From a virus: 21,046 bases of DNA. The notes under the pieces are model-generated. The model was not told where the DNA came from. It saw only the letters and a list, made by a program, of their open reading frames with translations, and did not search any database. The stretch spans positions 1-21,046 of IMG/VR virus record IMGVR_UViG_3300024346_000620; one strand, given 5' to 3'. Positions 14,043 to 20,495 of this stretch are shown one piece after another (positions within the stretch are counted from its first letter, which is position 1; each line of letters starts with the position of its first letter). Made by a program: the position numbers and the translations under genes.

Positions 14043-14432
14043 TTATAGTAGTTCTGACATCTCAAATTCCATTGTGATAGGATCAATTGGCACACCATCA
14101 ATATCTACACCGTAGAATATTTCTTTAAGTAATGCGACATTATCGCCACTACGTTGAAATGCTTGCCCATGCTCTACCGCAAATTTAAAAATCATACCAT
14201 TACCAGTTAGTGTCGGTGCTAGACCAGTAAGTGATACTGGAATAGGACTATTCATAATTACAGGTTGGGCCACCAGATTGATTAGATTACAAACATCATC
14301 AAAATTTTGTTGTGACTGATCTAAGATATCACCGGTTGAGGTGATGTCTAATGTTTTTACATATATTGTATAAAAATTCAAGTTACCTGATAGATTTTCA
14401 CTTGAACCTGCTGCACCGTGTATTCTTGCCAT
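14043..14432 (-). CDS. Putative small virion protein (129 aa)
   Basis: No named family recognised. A Gly/Ser-rich start (MARIHGAAGSSENLSGN) leads into a beta-rich body with FYTIYVKTLDIT and GNGMIFKFAVEHGQAF. The protein is neutral to acidic, without membrane segments or catalytic motifs, and looks like a compact structural protein. ATG at 14432 follows GGAGAAATAAT, the same leader form used by the neighbouring late genes. It lies directly after the fibre-like gene, probably in the same transcript, and ends in the 13914-13942 terminator; a role in the fibre or its attachment site is plausible. Confidence 0.55.
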   Translation of the reverse strand: MARIHGAAGSSENLSGNLNFYTIYVKTLDITSTGDILDQSQQNFDDVCNLINLVAQPVIMNSPIPVSLTGLAPTLTGNGMIFKFAVEHGQAFQRSGDNVALLKEIFYGVDIDGVPIDPITMEFEMSELL

Positions 14433-14445
14433 ATTATTTCTCCAT

Positions 14446-14464
14446 ATTATATTATATTATATTA
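14446..14464. repeat. ATTAT short tandem repeat in the gap before 14432
   Basis: Nearly four tandem copies of ATTAT on the plus strand (TATAATATAAT on the minus strand). It fills most of the 38-bp gap between the fibre-like gene and the 129-aa gene. It may supply a weak -10-like element but has no recognisable -35 or late motif. Confidence 0.55.
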
Positions 14465-14470
14465 GTATTA

Positions 14471-15688
14471 TTAATGTGCAGTGAACCCAGATGGCGGAGT
14501 GTAAACGACATCATTTCCAACGTTGAAATATCCACCGAAACTTATGACATTAGAGCTTCTGGAACCAGCAAAAATGACTGGCGGCACGCTATTTGTAGAA
14601 TAAACCGCCCCTGACCCAGATGCTGGATCACTGGGCCACCAGGTAGTATTATTCTTATTAATCCAAAGTTCTCCAGTCGCACTATCATATGCAAATTGTA
14701 TTACATCCGATTCTCGAACTGGTGCCCCAAGACCTATGTCTGTAATTGTTACTGTGCCATTTGTCTTCGTGATTATTTTCCCAGTATCAAGCGTATAGGT
14801 ATGCGATCCGTCTTCCATGCCAAAGCCGAACTGTGTTTGATCTGATCCTGACACTCCTATCATACCTGACGTTGATTCAGCCCATGCCGCAGAATAGTGC
14901 GACCATATAAACTCAAAGTATTTTTTCCCTGCACTAAGAGTGTTACTTGGAACAGCATTAGTCCAATTATATCCAGTAGTATCACCTGTAAAAATGAATC
15001 CGTCCTTATATGTGGTCGGGTTGCTGCCAAACGATAAGGTGGTCTCGTTCATTCGAGAATCTGTAGTAAATGTAATAGGAGTAGTAAAACTCAGTGCTGC
15101 GGTAGTAGTAGTAGATATAACGTGTATTCCATCAGTTGCTTTTGCACGGAATGTAAAGCTTCCAGCATCTGTCTCTGTAATACTAGGAGTTAACGTAAAT
15201 GTTCCATCATTATTATTTACAATTGTTGCTTGTGCTTGATTGCTTGGACTTGTATCATATGTATATGTTATATCAAATCCTTCTGGATCTGTTGCTGCAA
15301 CAGCTAATGTGTTTGCAGTGCCGTCTGAATTTAATGCTACTGAACTTGGTAATTCTGCTGTCCATATAGGCTTTTCATCTGGGCCTGCCCAAACTTTGAT
15401 CCATTCACTGCCATTGTTTATATGTAGTGTGTCAGAATCACTAAGAAATGCTAAATCACCCTCATTTGCTGCAGCCGCATTACGTGCAGCAATACTGGCA
15501 TATATTGTGACACCACCACCAGATGATGTGGCGCCGCCGCCTGAACCAACTGTATGTCCACCAACAGTTGCACCATCGTGTACTACTAATTGATTTGTAG
15601 TTGTATTCACCGTGACTTCACCTGCTGCGCCAGTAAACGATGCATGTTCTGCAGTTGTTCCACGTCTGAATTTTACTGAGTATGCCAT
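14471..15688 (-). CDS. Tail-fibre-like adhesin with Ig-like and SPRY-like domains (405 aa)
   Basis: Domains in order: residues 1-45, the fibre N-terminal motif FRRGTTAEHASFTGAAGEV.. NQLVVHDGAT; 46-60, a Gly-rich linker; about 63-100, a short repeat-type unit ending in GDLAFLSDSDTLHINNGSEW; about 107-205, an Ig/cadherin-like domain (ATDPEGFDITYTY, DGTFTLTP, GSFTFRAKATDG); about 215-400, a SPRY/B30.2-like jelly roll (GKKYFEFIW, MIGVSG, SDVIQFAYDSATGELWINKN). Ig-like and SPRY-like domains mediate protein or carbohydrate binding, so the protein probably recognises a host surface or decorates the virion. ATG at 15688 with GGAGAA; late promoter at 15719-15726. The next gene (129 aa) probably shares the transcript. 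Confidence 0.8.
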   Translation of the reverse strand: MAYSVKFRRGTTAEHASFTGAAGEVTVNTTTNQLVVHDGATVGGHTVGSGGGATSSGGGVTIYASIAARNAAAANEGDLAFLSDSDTLHINNGSEWIKVWAGPDEKPIWTAELPSSVALNSDGTANTLAVAATDPEGFDITYTYDTSPSNQAQATIVNNNDGTFTLTPSITETDAGSFTFRAKATDGIHVISTTTTAALSFTTPITFTTDSRMNETTLSFGSNPTTYKDGFIFTGDTTGYNWTNAVPSNTLSAGKKYFEFIWSHYSAAWAESTSGMIGVSGSDQTQFGFGMEDGSHTYTLDTGKIITKTNGTVTITDIGLGAPVRESDVIQFAYDSATGELWINKNNTTWWPSDPASGSGAVYSTNSVPPVIFAGSRSSNVISFGGYFNVGNDVVYTPPSGFTAH

Positions 15689-15718
15689 ATTATTTTCTCC
15701 ATATATGGTGTATGTGAG

Positions 15719-15726
15719 TATTTATC
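15719..15726 (-). promoter_or_regulatory. Late promoter (GATAAATA) for the fibre-like gene
   Basis: Minus strand GATAAATACTCACATAC, 31 bp upstream of the ATG at 15688. Confidence 0.8.
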
Positions 15727-15753
15727 AATATCTGATGATAATTAAAAACAAAA

Positions 15754-15778
15754 AAAGACCCAGCATAGCCGGGTCTTT
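15754..15778 (-). terminator. Terminator after the 83-aa gene
   Basis: Minus strand: AAAGACCC pairs with GGGTCTTT around a 9-nt interior that can itself form two further GC pairs, followed by a run of T. It lies 26 nt beyond the stop at 15805. Confidence 0.85.
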
Positions 15779-15804
15779 ATACTCTAATAGATAGAGGTTA
15801 TGTA

Positions 15805-16056
15805 TTAGTAATCAAAGTCTGTTACTGTATAACCTGCACCTAGTGCTGCTTGTAGGTCTGCTGCATCCCATGCGCCGTTGTTTTCAACTGCAACACGTTC
15901 ACCGCCTGCACCTAGAATTACAACTGTTGCTCTCATACCAACTGTTTCGACAACTAATTTCATGTCTACTGCTGATGTGTGTGCGATTGTGAAATGTACT
16001 AGTGATCCTGTTAGGAATTGACCTGCATCATATGATTCATGTACTTTTGCTACCAT
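15805..16056 (-). CDS. Small abundant-looking virion protein candidate (83 aa)
   Basis: No family recognised. It is Ala/Val/Gly/Thr-rich and beta-prone (LVHFTIAHTSAVDMKLVVE, ATVVILGAGGERVAVENNG), ends in TDFDY and has no Cys, Trp-rich patch or membrane segment. Its codons look less AT-biased than those of neighbouring genes. It is the only gene here with both its own late promoter (16105-16112) and its own terminator (15754-15778). A private transcript, a good GGAGAA leader and that codon use suggest high late expression, as for a head-decoration or tail protein. The function itself is inferred. Confidence 0.6.
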   Translation of the reverse strand: MVAKVHESYDAGQFLTGSLVHFTIAHTSAVDMKLVVETVGMRATVVILGAGGERVAVENNGAWDAADLQAALGAGYTVTDFDY

Positions 16057-16104
16057 TTTATTTCTCCATTAAAATTTATTGAGACTTTATCATCTCTATA
16101 CTTT

Positions 16105-16112
16105 TATTTATC
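16105..16112 (-). promoter_or_regulatory. Late promoter (GATAAATA) for the 83-aa gene
   Basis: Minus strand GATAAATAAAAGTATAG, 49 bp upstream of the ATG at 16056, the longest promoter-to-start distance in this set. Confidence 0.7.
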
Positions 16113-16135
16113 CTTTTTACGCCAACAATTGTATG

Positions 16136-16996
16136 TTACTTTCTTCTAGATTGGAATTTTGTTAGACCAGATTTTGTTGGTCTATCATATGTTGTTTTTG
16201 CAGCACGTTTGCCCAATGCTTCTGCACCTTTAACTAAAGCATACGCTCCACCAATCGCAGCGGCGCCTTTAGCAGCACCTTTAACAATAGGGCGATCCCA
16301 AATCTTTTTCTTCTTATCGTTTCTATCATTAACCATATAGTTACCACGCTTTTGAAAAGAAAGTAATGGTTGTGTAAACTCACTACGCATTGCTTTAGAA
16401 CGCATATATTGAACACTACGTGTTACCACTAGTGCACGTTGATTTTGATTCAAATTATCCCAATCTCCAACCAATCTACGCATTGACTTCAACATACTAT
16501 CTTGAATATTTAATTGGCGTTGGAATCTAAGTAGCATTTTTTGCTCATATCCTGAATCAGTTTTATTGTTACCAATATGAGTTAGATATTGCACTAAATC
16601 TGCTTTTTTGAGTGATAATCTTTTCTTAGCGATTACATCTTTTTCATTACTATTATCATTGTCTTTACCCATTAAACGGTTTAAAGAAATATATAGATCC
16701 GTTCCACTTGTTCTAAATGTATCAAAATTTCTAAATGATCCGGTACGTTTAGCATATTCACTTGCCAATGGCGCATAATCATAATCTTTATTGAAAATAT
16801 TTAATAGCATTAAATACATGAATGAAATTTCAGCAGCATCATCTAAATTAACTTCGCTTGCTATCTTTTTATTTCTAAACAAGCGGCTTTCAGTTAGTTC
16901 GTGTACTAATTGTAAACTGTTATCATTGTCATCATCAATTTCGTGACCGCCATATATTTTTGCCCATTGACTGGCTGTATATTTTTTATCACTCAT
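16136..16996 (-). CDS. Hypothetical protein, basic, with Gly/Ala hydrophobic segment (286 aa)
   Basis: No family recognised. The first about 120 residues are helical and mixed charge (DDAAEISFMYLMLLNIFN). Residues about 120-230 are basic and Gln/Arg-rich (KMLLRFQRQLNIQDSMLKSM). A Gly/Ala-rich segment near 240-262 (VKGAAKGAAAIGGAYALVKG) could insert in a membrane or pack as a helical hairpin. The C-terminus is strongly basic. It overlaps the end of the 69-aa membrane gene by eight bases, so it is co-translated with it. Last gene of the operon that begins at 19008. Confidence 0.55.
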   Translation of the reverse strand: MSDKKYTASQWAKIYGGHEIDDDNDNSLQLVHELTESRLFRNKKIASEVNLDDAAEISFMYLMLLNIFNKDYDYAPLASEYAKRTGSFRNFDTFRTSGTDLYISLNRLMGKDNDNSNEKDVIAKKRLSLKKADLVQYLTHIGNNKTDSGYEQKMLLRFQRQLNIQDSMLKSMRRLVGDWDNLNQNQRALVVTRSVQYMRSKAMRSEFTQPLLSFQKRGNYMVNDRNDKKKKIWDRPIVKGAAKGAAAIGGAYALVKGAEALGKRAAKTTYDRPTKSGLTKFQSRRK

Positions 16997-17198
16997 CTTT
17001 CATCTCCCTAAATCGGTTTGCAAGTTCGATAATTTTATCACTTGCATATGTTTTACAGCATCTAGGTATGATTGAATGAATAATAATTGCAAATACTGCA
17101 ATCTGCAGTTGGAGAGCAATACCAATTGCAAATTTTGCATGTTGCAAGGGCCCCATATCTGCTTCTTTTAAATGTTCTTTACATTCTTTACTAAACAT
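16989..17198 (-). CDS. Small membrane protein, DUF6356-like (69 aa)
   Basis: An amphipathic start containing KEHLKEADM and a HAKFAIGIAL motif leads into one transmembrane segment (residues about 22-45, IALQLQIAVFAIIIHSIIP), then two Cys and a charged tail. The pattern EHL..., H..FA..., IH.I.P matches my recollection of the DUF6356 family found in alphaproteobacteria and their phages. Function of that family is unknown to me. The start ATG at 17198 has TAGGGA upstream. A phage may use it for membrane anchoring of neighbours or in lysis, but nothing proves this. Confidence 0.6.
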   Translation of the reverse strand: MFSKECKEHLKEADMGPLQHAKFAIGIALQLQIAVFAIIIHSIIPRCCKTYASDKIIELANRFREMKDE

Positions 17199-17210
17199 AT
17201 TATTCCCTAA

Positions 17211-18557
17211 TTACTTTGCGAAGTTTGCAGCACTAAATTCTAATCTATCAACAATTTTCATAGCGCGCCCAACATGGTCTACAATAACAAATCCCTCAGG
17301 ATCAGTTACCTTAAACGAACCATCTGGTTGTTCAATAAAACTATCAATCGATTTAATATCTCGCATCTTACGCTGAAACATCATTTTCACTGCTTCGGTT
17401 TTTAAATACGCTCTATACATATTCGCAATATTACTTGCATTCTCTTCAATAAATTCAACAACTTGTTTCTTTTTATCTAATTTTGCTAGTCCTGCTTTGC
17501 CTTCTGGTCCAGTTTTTAATTTAGACATATCAGTATCAAACTTATCTTTCAATTTATTAATAAAATCTGATACGAATTTATCAGCATCTTTCTCTAACGC
17601 ATTACCTGAACGAATAGGTGTATTAGCATGTGCTTTAAGTGCAGCAACTATATCTATTCCGCCAATTGTATTATTAATGTTTTTAAACACATCTGGACTA
17701 GGTATAGACAAACTTGAAAGTTCATTAATTGCAGTTGCAATTGCACTAACTTCACCCTTACTAAGATTTACTTGTCCTGATACATCTTTAATACGTGCAT
17801 CAGTATACCAAACATTAGATGATTTATTTAAGTTACTTGCATCATAACCAAATCTTGCACTCATATTTTCTAGTGTATCGCCCTCATAACTAGTATGAAA
17901 TACCACACCAAGTTTAGATGATAGCATTTCACGTGCTGTATCACTATTAGCAGGAACAACGTATGTTATAGTATTAGGCTTGAATGCTATATACTTTTCA
18001 CCTTCAATCTGTACTTCTTTTAAATCGTCACGTGTAAAAAGAAGATCGCCTTGAACTACTCCAGAAATACCCAAGTTTTTGAGGTGTTCTAGTGATGCAT
18101 ATAATTTATCACGTAGTCCTTTTTTACTTATTGCTTCGCCGTTTTTGGTGACATCAGCATGATTTTTTTCAATATCTTCAGGCTTTTTATTCAACTTAGG
18201 AGTTTTTGCAAATACACCCTTAGTTCCAACAAAAAACTCACCATCTTCAGGATCAACCCCAGCAAATATTGCTGGAGCACCATCCCATTTTGTTGTAATC
18301 GCATCGCCGCCGCTATCACCATCCAATGAGGATAATAATTTAGAGTACGTACTCACAACACGTTTTAGTCCCTCTTGTCCGTAAATAAAGATTAATTCTT
18401 CAGCATGATCCAAGTGCGTATTTTTTGCTTCACTCAAATCATTATCAAAAAGACCCTTTAGTTTCGCATGAAATCCAACTTGCTTTTGGCGGGGTTTACG
18501 TGGGCCTCTAAATCTGCGTTCAATTCCTTGATTTAAAATTATATCTGATATCTTCAT
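17211..18557 (-). CDS. Ligase/nucleotidyltransferase-like protein (DUF6267-type)
   Basis: 448 aa. Motifs in the order used by ATP-dependent DNA/RNA ligases: TKWDGAPAIF (89-98) with KxDG giving candidate nucleophile K90 (motif I); FFVGTKGVF (108-116) like motif III; GVVQGDLLF (166-174) like motif IIIa or IV with Asp in place of Glu; KYIAFKPNTITYVV (188-201) like motif V with a conserved Lys. The N-terminal about 80 residues and the C-terminal about 200 residues are helical extensions not found in simple ligases. If active it would become adenylated and seal or cap nucleic-acid ends; the D-for-E change may mean altered activity. I believe it corresponds to the phage family called DUF6267. Start ATG at 18557 overlaps the previous stop by four bases (ATGA). 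Confidence 0.6.
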   Translation of the reverse strand: MKISDIILNQGIERRFRGPRKPRQKQVGFHAKLKGLFDNDLSEAKNTHLDHAEELIFIYGQEGLKRVVSTYSKLLSSLDGDSGGDAITTKWDGAPAIFAGVDPEDGEFFVGTKGVFAKTPKLNKKPEDIEKNHADVTKNGEAISKKGLRDKLYASLEHLKNLGISGVVQGDLLFTRDDLKEVQIEGEKYIAFKPNTITYVVPANSDTAREMLSSKLGVVFHTSYEGDTLENMSARFGYDASNLNKSSNVWYTDARIKDVSGQVNLSKGEVSAIATAINELSSLSIPSPDVFKNINNTIGGIDIVAALKAHANTPIRSGNALEKDADKFVSDFINKLKDKFDTDMSKLKTGPEGKAGLAKLDKKKQVVEFIEENASNIANMYRAYLKTEAVKMMFQRKMRDIKSIDSFIEQPDGSFKVTDPEGFVIVDHVGRAMKIVDRLEFSAANFAK

Positions 18558-18772
18558 TTCTTATCCCCAAATGGATTTTCCCCAGTTAGTTGTGGTCTTG
18601 CAAACCATAACTTAAACCACTCATCCGTTCCAGGTTGTATATTATTCTTTTTCTGATACTCGCCTTTTTCTTGGCCAGTATGTGAGATATTCTCCTGATG
18701 TTGTGATACATCATAAGGCTTATATATACCTGCTAGAACCTTTAGTTGGTGTAACTGTTGTTCAAAATCCAT
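18554..18772 (-). CDS. Conserved-looking small protein (72 aa)
   Basis: The C-terminal part QPGTDEWFKLWFARPQLTGE (residues 46-65) is a compact motif I recall from small proteins of T4-like marine phages. The N-terminal helix (FEQQLHQLKVLAGIY) is probably a protein-binding segment. No enzymatic residues. It overlaps both neighbours (1 base upstream, 4 bases downstream), so it is translated together with the ligase-like protein and may be its partner; that is inference. Confidence 0.6.
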   Translation of the reverse strand: MDFEQQLHQLKVLAGIYKPYDVSQHQENISHTGQEKGEYQKKNNIQPGTDEWFKLWFARPQLTGENPFGDKK

Positions 18773-19008
18773 TATTTGTCTACACTATTCATGCCTCGCT
18801 TAAATTTACGCGGGTCTTTTGTGCGGATACTATTAACTAAACGTTTTTGTAAATCATTTGCAGTATCTTCATCAAAATTATTTTCAATGAATTCCATTAA
18901 ATGTATCGCACCTGCAATAAGGTGTTCGCCCTTTTGTTCAACCAGACGTTTATTATCTTTATCATAAGACATGCTGTTTAGTTCTTCAAATAGACTTTTA
19001 CGTTTCAT
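18772..19008 (-). CDS. Small charged protein heading the late operon (78 aa)
   Basis: No named family. It is helical and mixed-charge, with EHLIAGAIHLMEFIENNFDE in the centre and a basic C-terminus (RTKDPRKFKRGMNS). Start ATG at 19008 has CGGAGAA upstream and a late promoter 20 bp away. First gene of the operon that includes the ligase-like protein and the DUF6356-like membrane protein. Confidence 0.6.
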   Translation of the reverse strand: MKRKSLFEELNSMSYDKDNKRLVEQKGEHLIAGAIHLMEFIENNFDEDTANDLQKRLVNSIRTKDPRKFKRGMNSVDK

Positions 19009-19027
19009 AACAATTCTCCGTTAAGTG

Positions 19028-19035
19028 TATTTATC
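19028..19035 (-). promoter_or_regulatory. Late promoter (GATAAATA) for the 19008-16136 operon
   Basis: Minus strand GATAAATACACTTAACG, 20 bp upstream of the ATG at 19008. Its first bases overlap the TGA stop of the helicase gene (19034-19036). Confidence 0.8.
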
Positions 19036-20455
19036 AAGTTTCATCAAAAGCAGACCTGCTTTTAGTTTTAAGCATTGCTCTAAGTGAACTTGCAGCCTGT
19101 GTCTTTTCAAATACAGGGGTATCATCATCTTCTGGTTTATTTAGGGTTGTTTTCTTTCTAAGTTGGTCAACAACACTTGTAGTACTTCCACCATTGCTTG
19201 ATGCGCCAACACCATTACTATCTTGATCTGGATCATCTGAAATGCGCAAACTATCTCTATCGAATAATAAACTTACCTTACTACCGACACCAGAAGATGA
19301 ACGTGTTTTTAGTAGTTGTAATTGATATTGGCCACGTTCACGCATTGCATTTGATGTAAAGATACCGATAACATTATCTGCTGTTTGAATTTTACTGATA
19401 CCACCAGCAATATGAGAATGATCAAATTCAATTTCTTCGACTGCACTACGATTTAACTGTGATGCAGTCACAGTAACAGTCTGAGTTTCCATAGAAAAGT
19501 TACGCATTTCTTCTGTAACATATTTGTCTTTGGTAAAGGTATCACCTGCAGGCACTTTTTTGGTTGCTGGCATTAACAAGTCTAGATAGTCAATGCACAT
19601 ACAATCAACTGTTTTGCCAGTTTGTATCTGAAGTTCTTTCAAGTAAGACCGTAGATCATTGATTGTTGAACCACTCGGAAGATACTTTATACGTAGCATA
19701 CCGGACTGTTTGCCTTTCGCTTTAACTTGTAGTTCAACATCGTCTAGGTCTTTAAAAATGCGTCTAGTACTGCGGTCCGTCTGCATTGCATACATACGCA
19801 TACTTGAAAGTTCCTCGGATAACTCCAATGTGAAGTAGACACAATTCAACCCAGCCTCCGCCCAATTCAGGCTCATATTTTGCATAAAAAGGGATTTACC
19901 TGCCCCGGAGCCACCTGCAAAAATCGTAATCTCCCCACGATTAATGCCACCATATAACTTATCATCAAGAGATTTCCAACCAGTCGTAATCTGACCATTG
20001 TTGTCTTTCATCCGTTCAAGCACACCTCTAGGATCAGCAAAATAATCTGTTCCTAAACTACGTGCCAGTCCAATTTGAACAGCCTCTTTAATTCTAAGTT
20101 CTACTTCACCGTATTTGCCAGTCTCAAGTAAGTCTGTACTATCGATAATAGCCTTCTCAATAGCCTTGTGACGGCAAAATGTCTCAAACTCATCCACAAA
20201 CCATTCTTCATGCTGGGTTATGTTGTCCAACTTCTCAATGTCTTGCCCCGTTTCTGCCTTAATAATTGCAGTGTCTGGCAGTGTAGAATAATCTTCACTA
20301 TAATCAATAAGTTGTTTGACCACAGGACGAACACTGCGGTCAAAATATTCAGGCTTGATAATCCCTCTGATCCTAGTATATAGTTCAGGATTAGTAACCA
20401 TGAATTGAATGAATAGTTTCTGTAAGTCTGGGCTATAATTTTTTACTTCTGACAT
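19034..20455 (-). CDS. 41: Replicative DNA helicase, DnaB/T4 gp41 type
   Basis: 473 aa, almost the length of T4 gp41 (475). The N-terminal about 150 residues are the helical primase/loader-contact region. The RecA-like core shows GGSGAGKS (Walker A, 181-188), FTLELS with E211 (208-213), DCMCIDYLDLL (Walker B, 284-294), TASQLNR (330-336) and LLKTRSSSGVG (381-391) with the finger residues K383 and R385. The C-terminus is a polar tail. Known role: hexameric 5'-3' helicase unwinding DNA at the fork, coupled to a primase (gp61). The ATG at 20455 has no Shine-Dalgarno and follows a TATAAT box by six bases, so the transcript is probably leaderless. Neighbours are a DNA methyltransferase upstream and a late operon downstream. 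Confidence 0.95.
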   Translation of the reverse strand: MSEVKNYSPDLQKLFIQFMVTNPELYTRIRGIIKPEYFDRSVRPVVKQLIDYSEDYSTLPDTAIIKAETGQDIEKLDNITQHEEWFVDEFETFCRHKAIEKAIIDSTDLLETGKYGEVELRIKEAVQIGLARSLGTDYFADPRGVLERMKDNNGQITTGWKSLDDKLYGGINRGEITIFAGGSGAGKSLFMQNMSLNWAEAGLNCVYFTLELSEELSSMRMYAMQTDRSTRRIFKDLDDVELQVKAKGKQSGMLRIKYLPSGSTINDLRSYLKELQIQTGKTVDCMCIDYLDLLMPATKKVPAGDTFTKDKYVTEEMRNFSMETQTVTVTASQLNRSAVEEIEFDHSHIAGGISKIQTADNVIGIFTSNAMRERGQYQLQLLKTRSSSGVGSKVSLLFDRDSLRISDDPDQDSNGVGASSNGGSTTSVVDQLRKKTTLNKPEDDDTPVFEKTQAASSLRAMLKTKSRSAFDET

Positions 20456-20461
20456 TTGTAT

Positions 20462-20490
20462 ATTATATCATTTCTCTGTATAAAGGTCAA
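20462..20490 (-). promoter_or_regulatory. Sigma70-like extended -10 promoter for the helicase, leaderless layout
   Basis: Minus strand: TTGACC (20485-20490), 17-bp spacer, TGATATAAT giving an extended -10 (TATAAT at 20462-20467), then ATACAA and the ATG at 20455. Confidence 0.85.
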
Positions 20491-20495
20491 CACTT

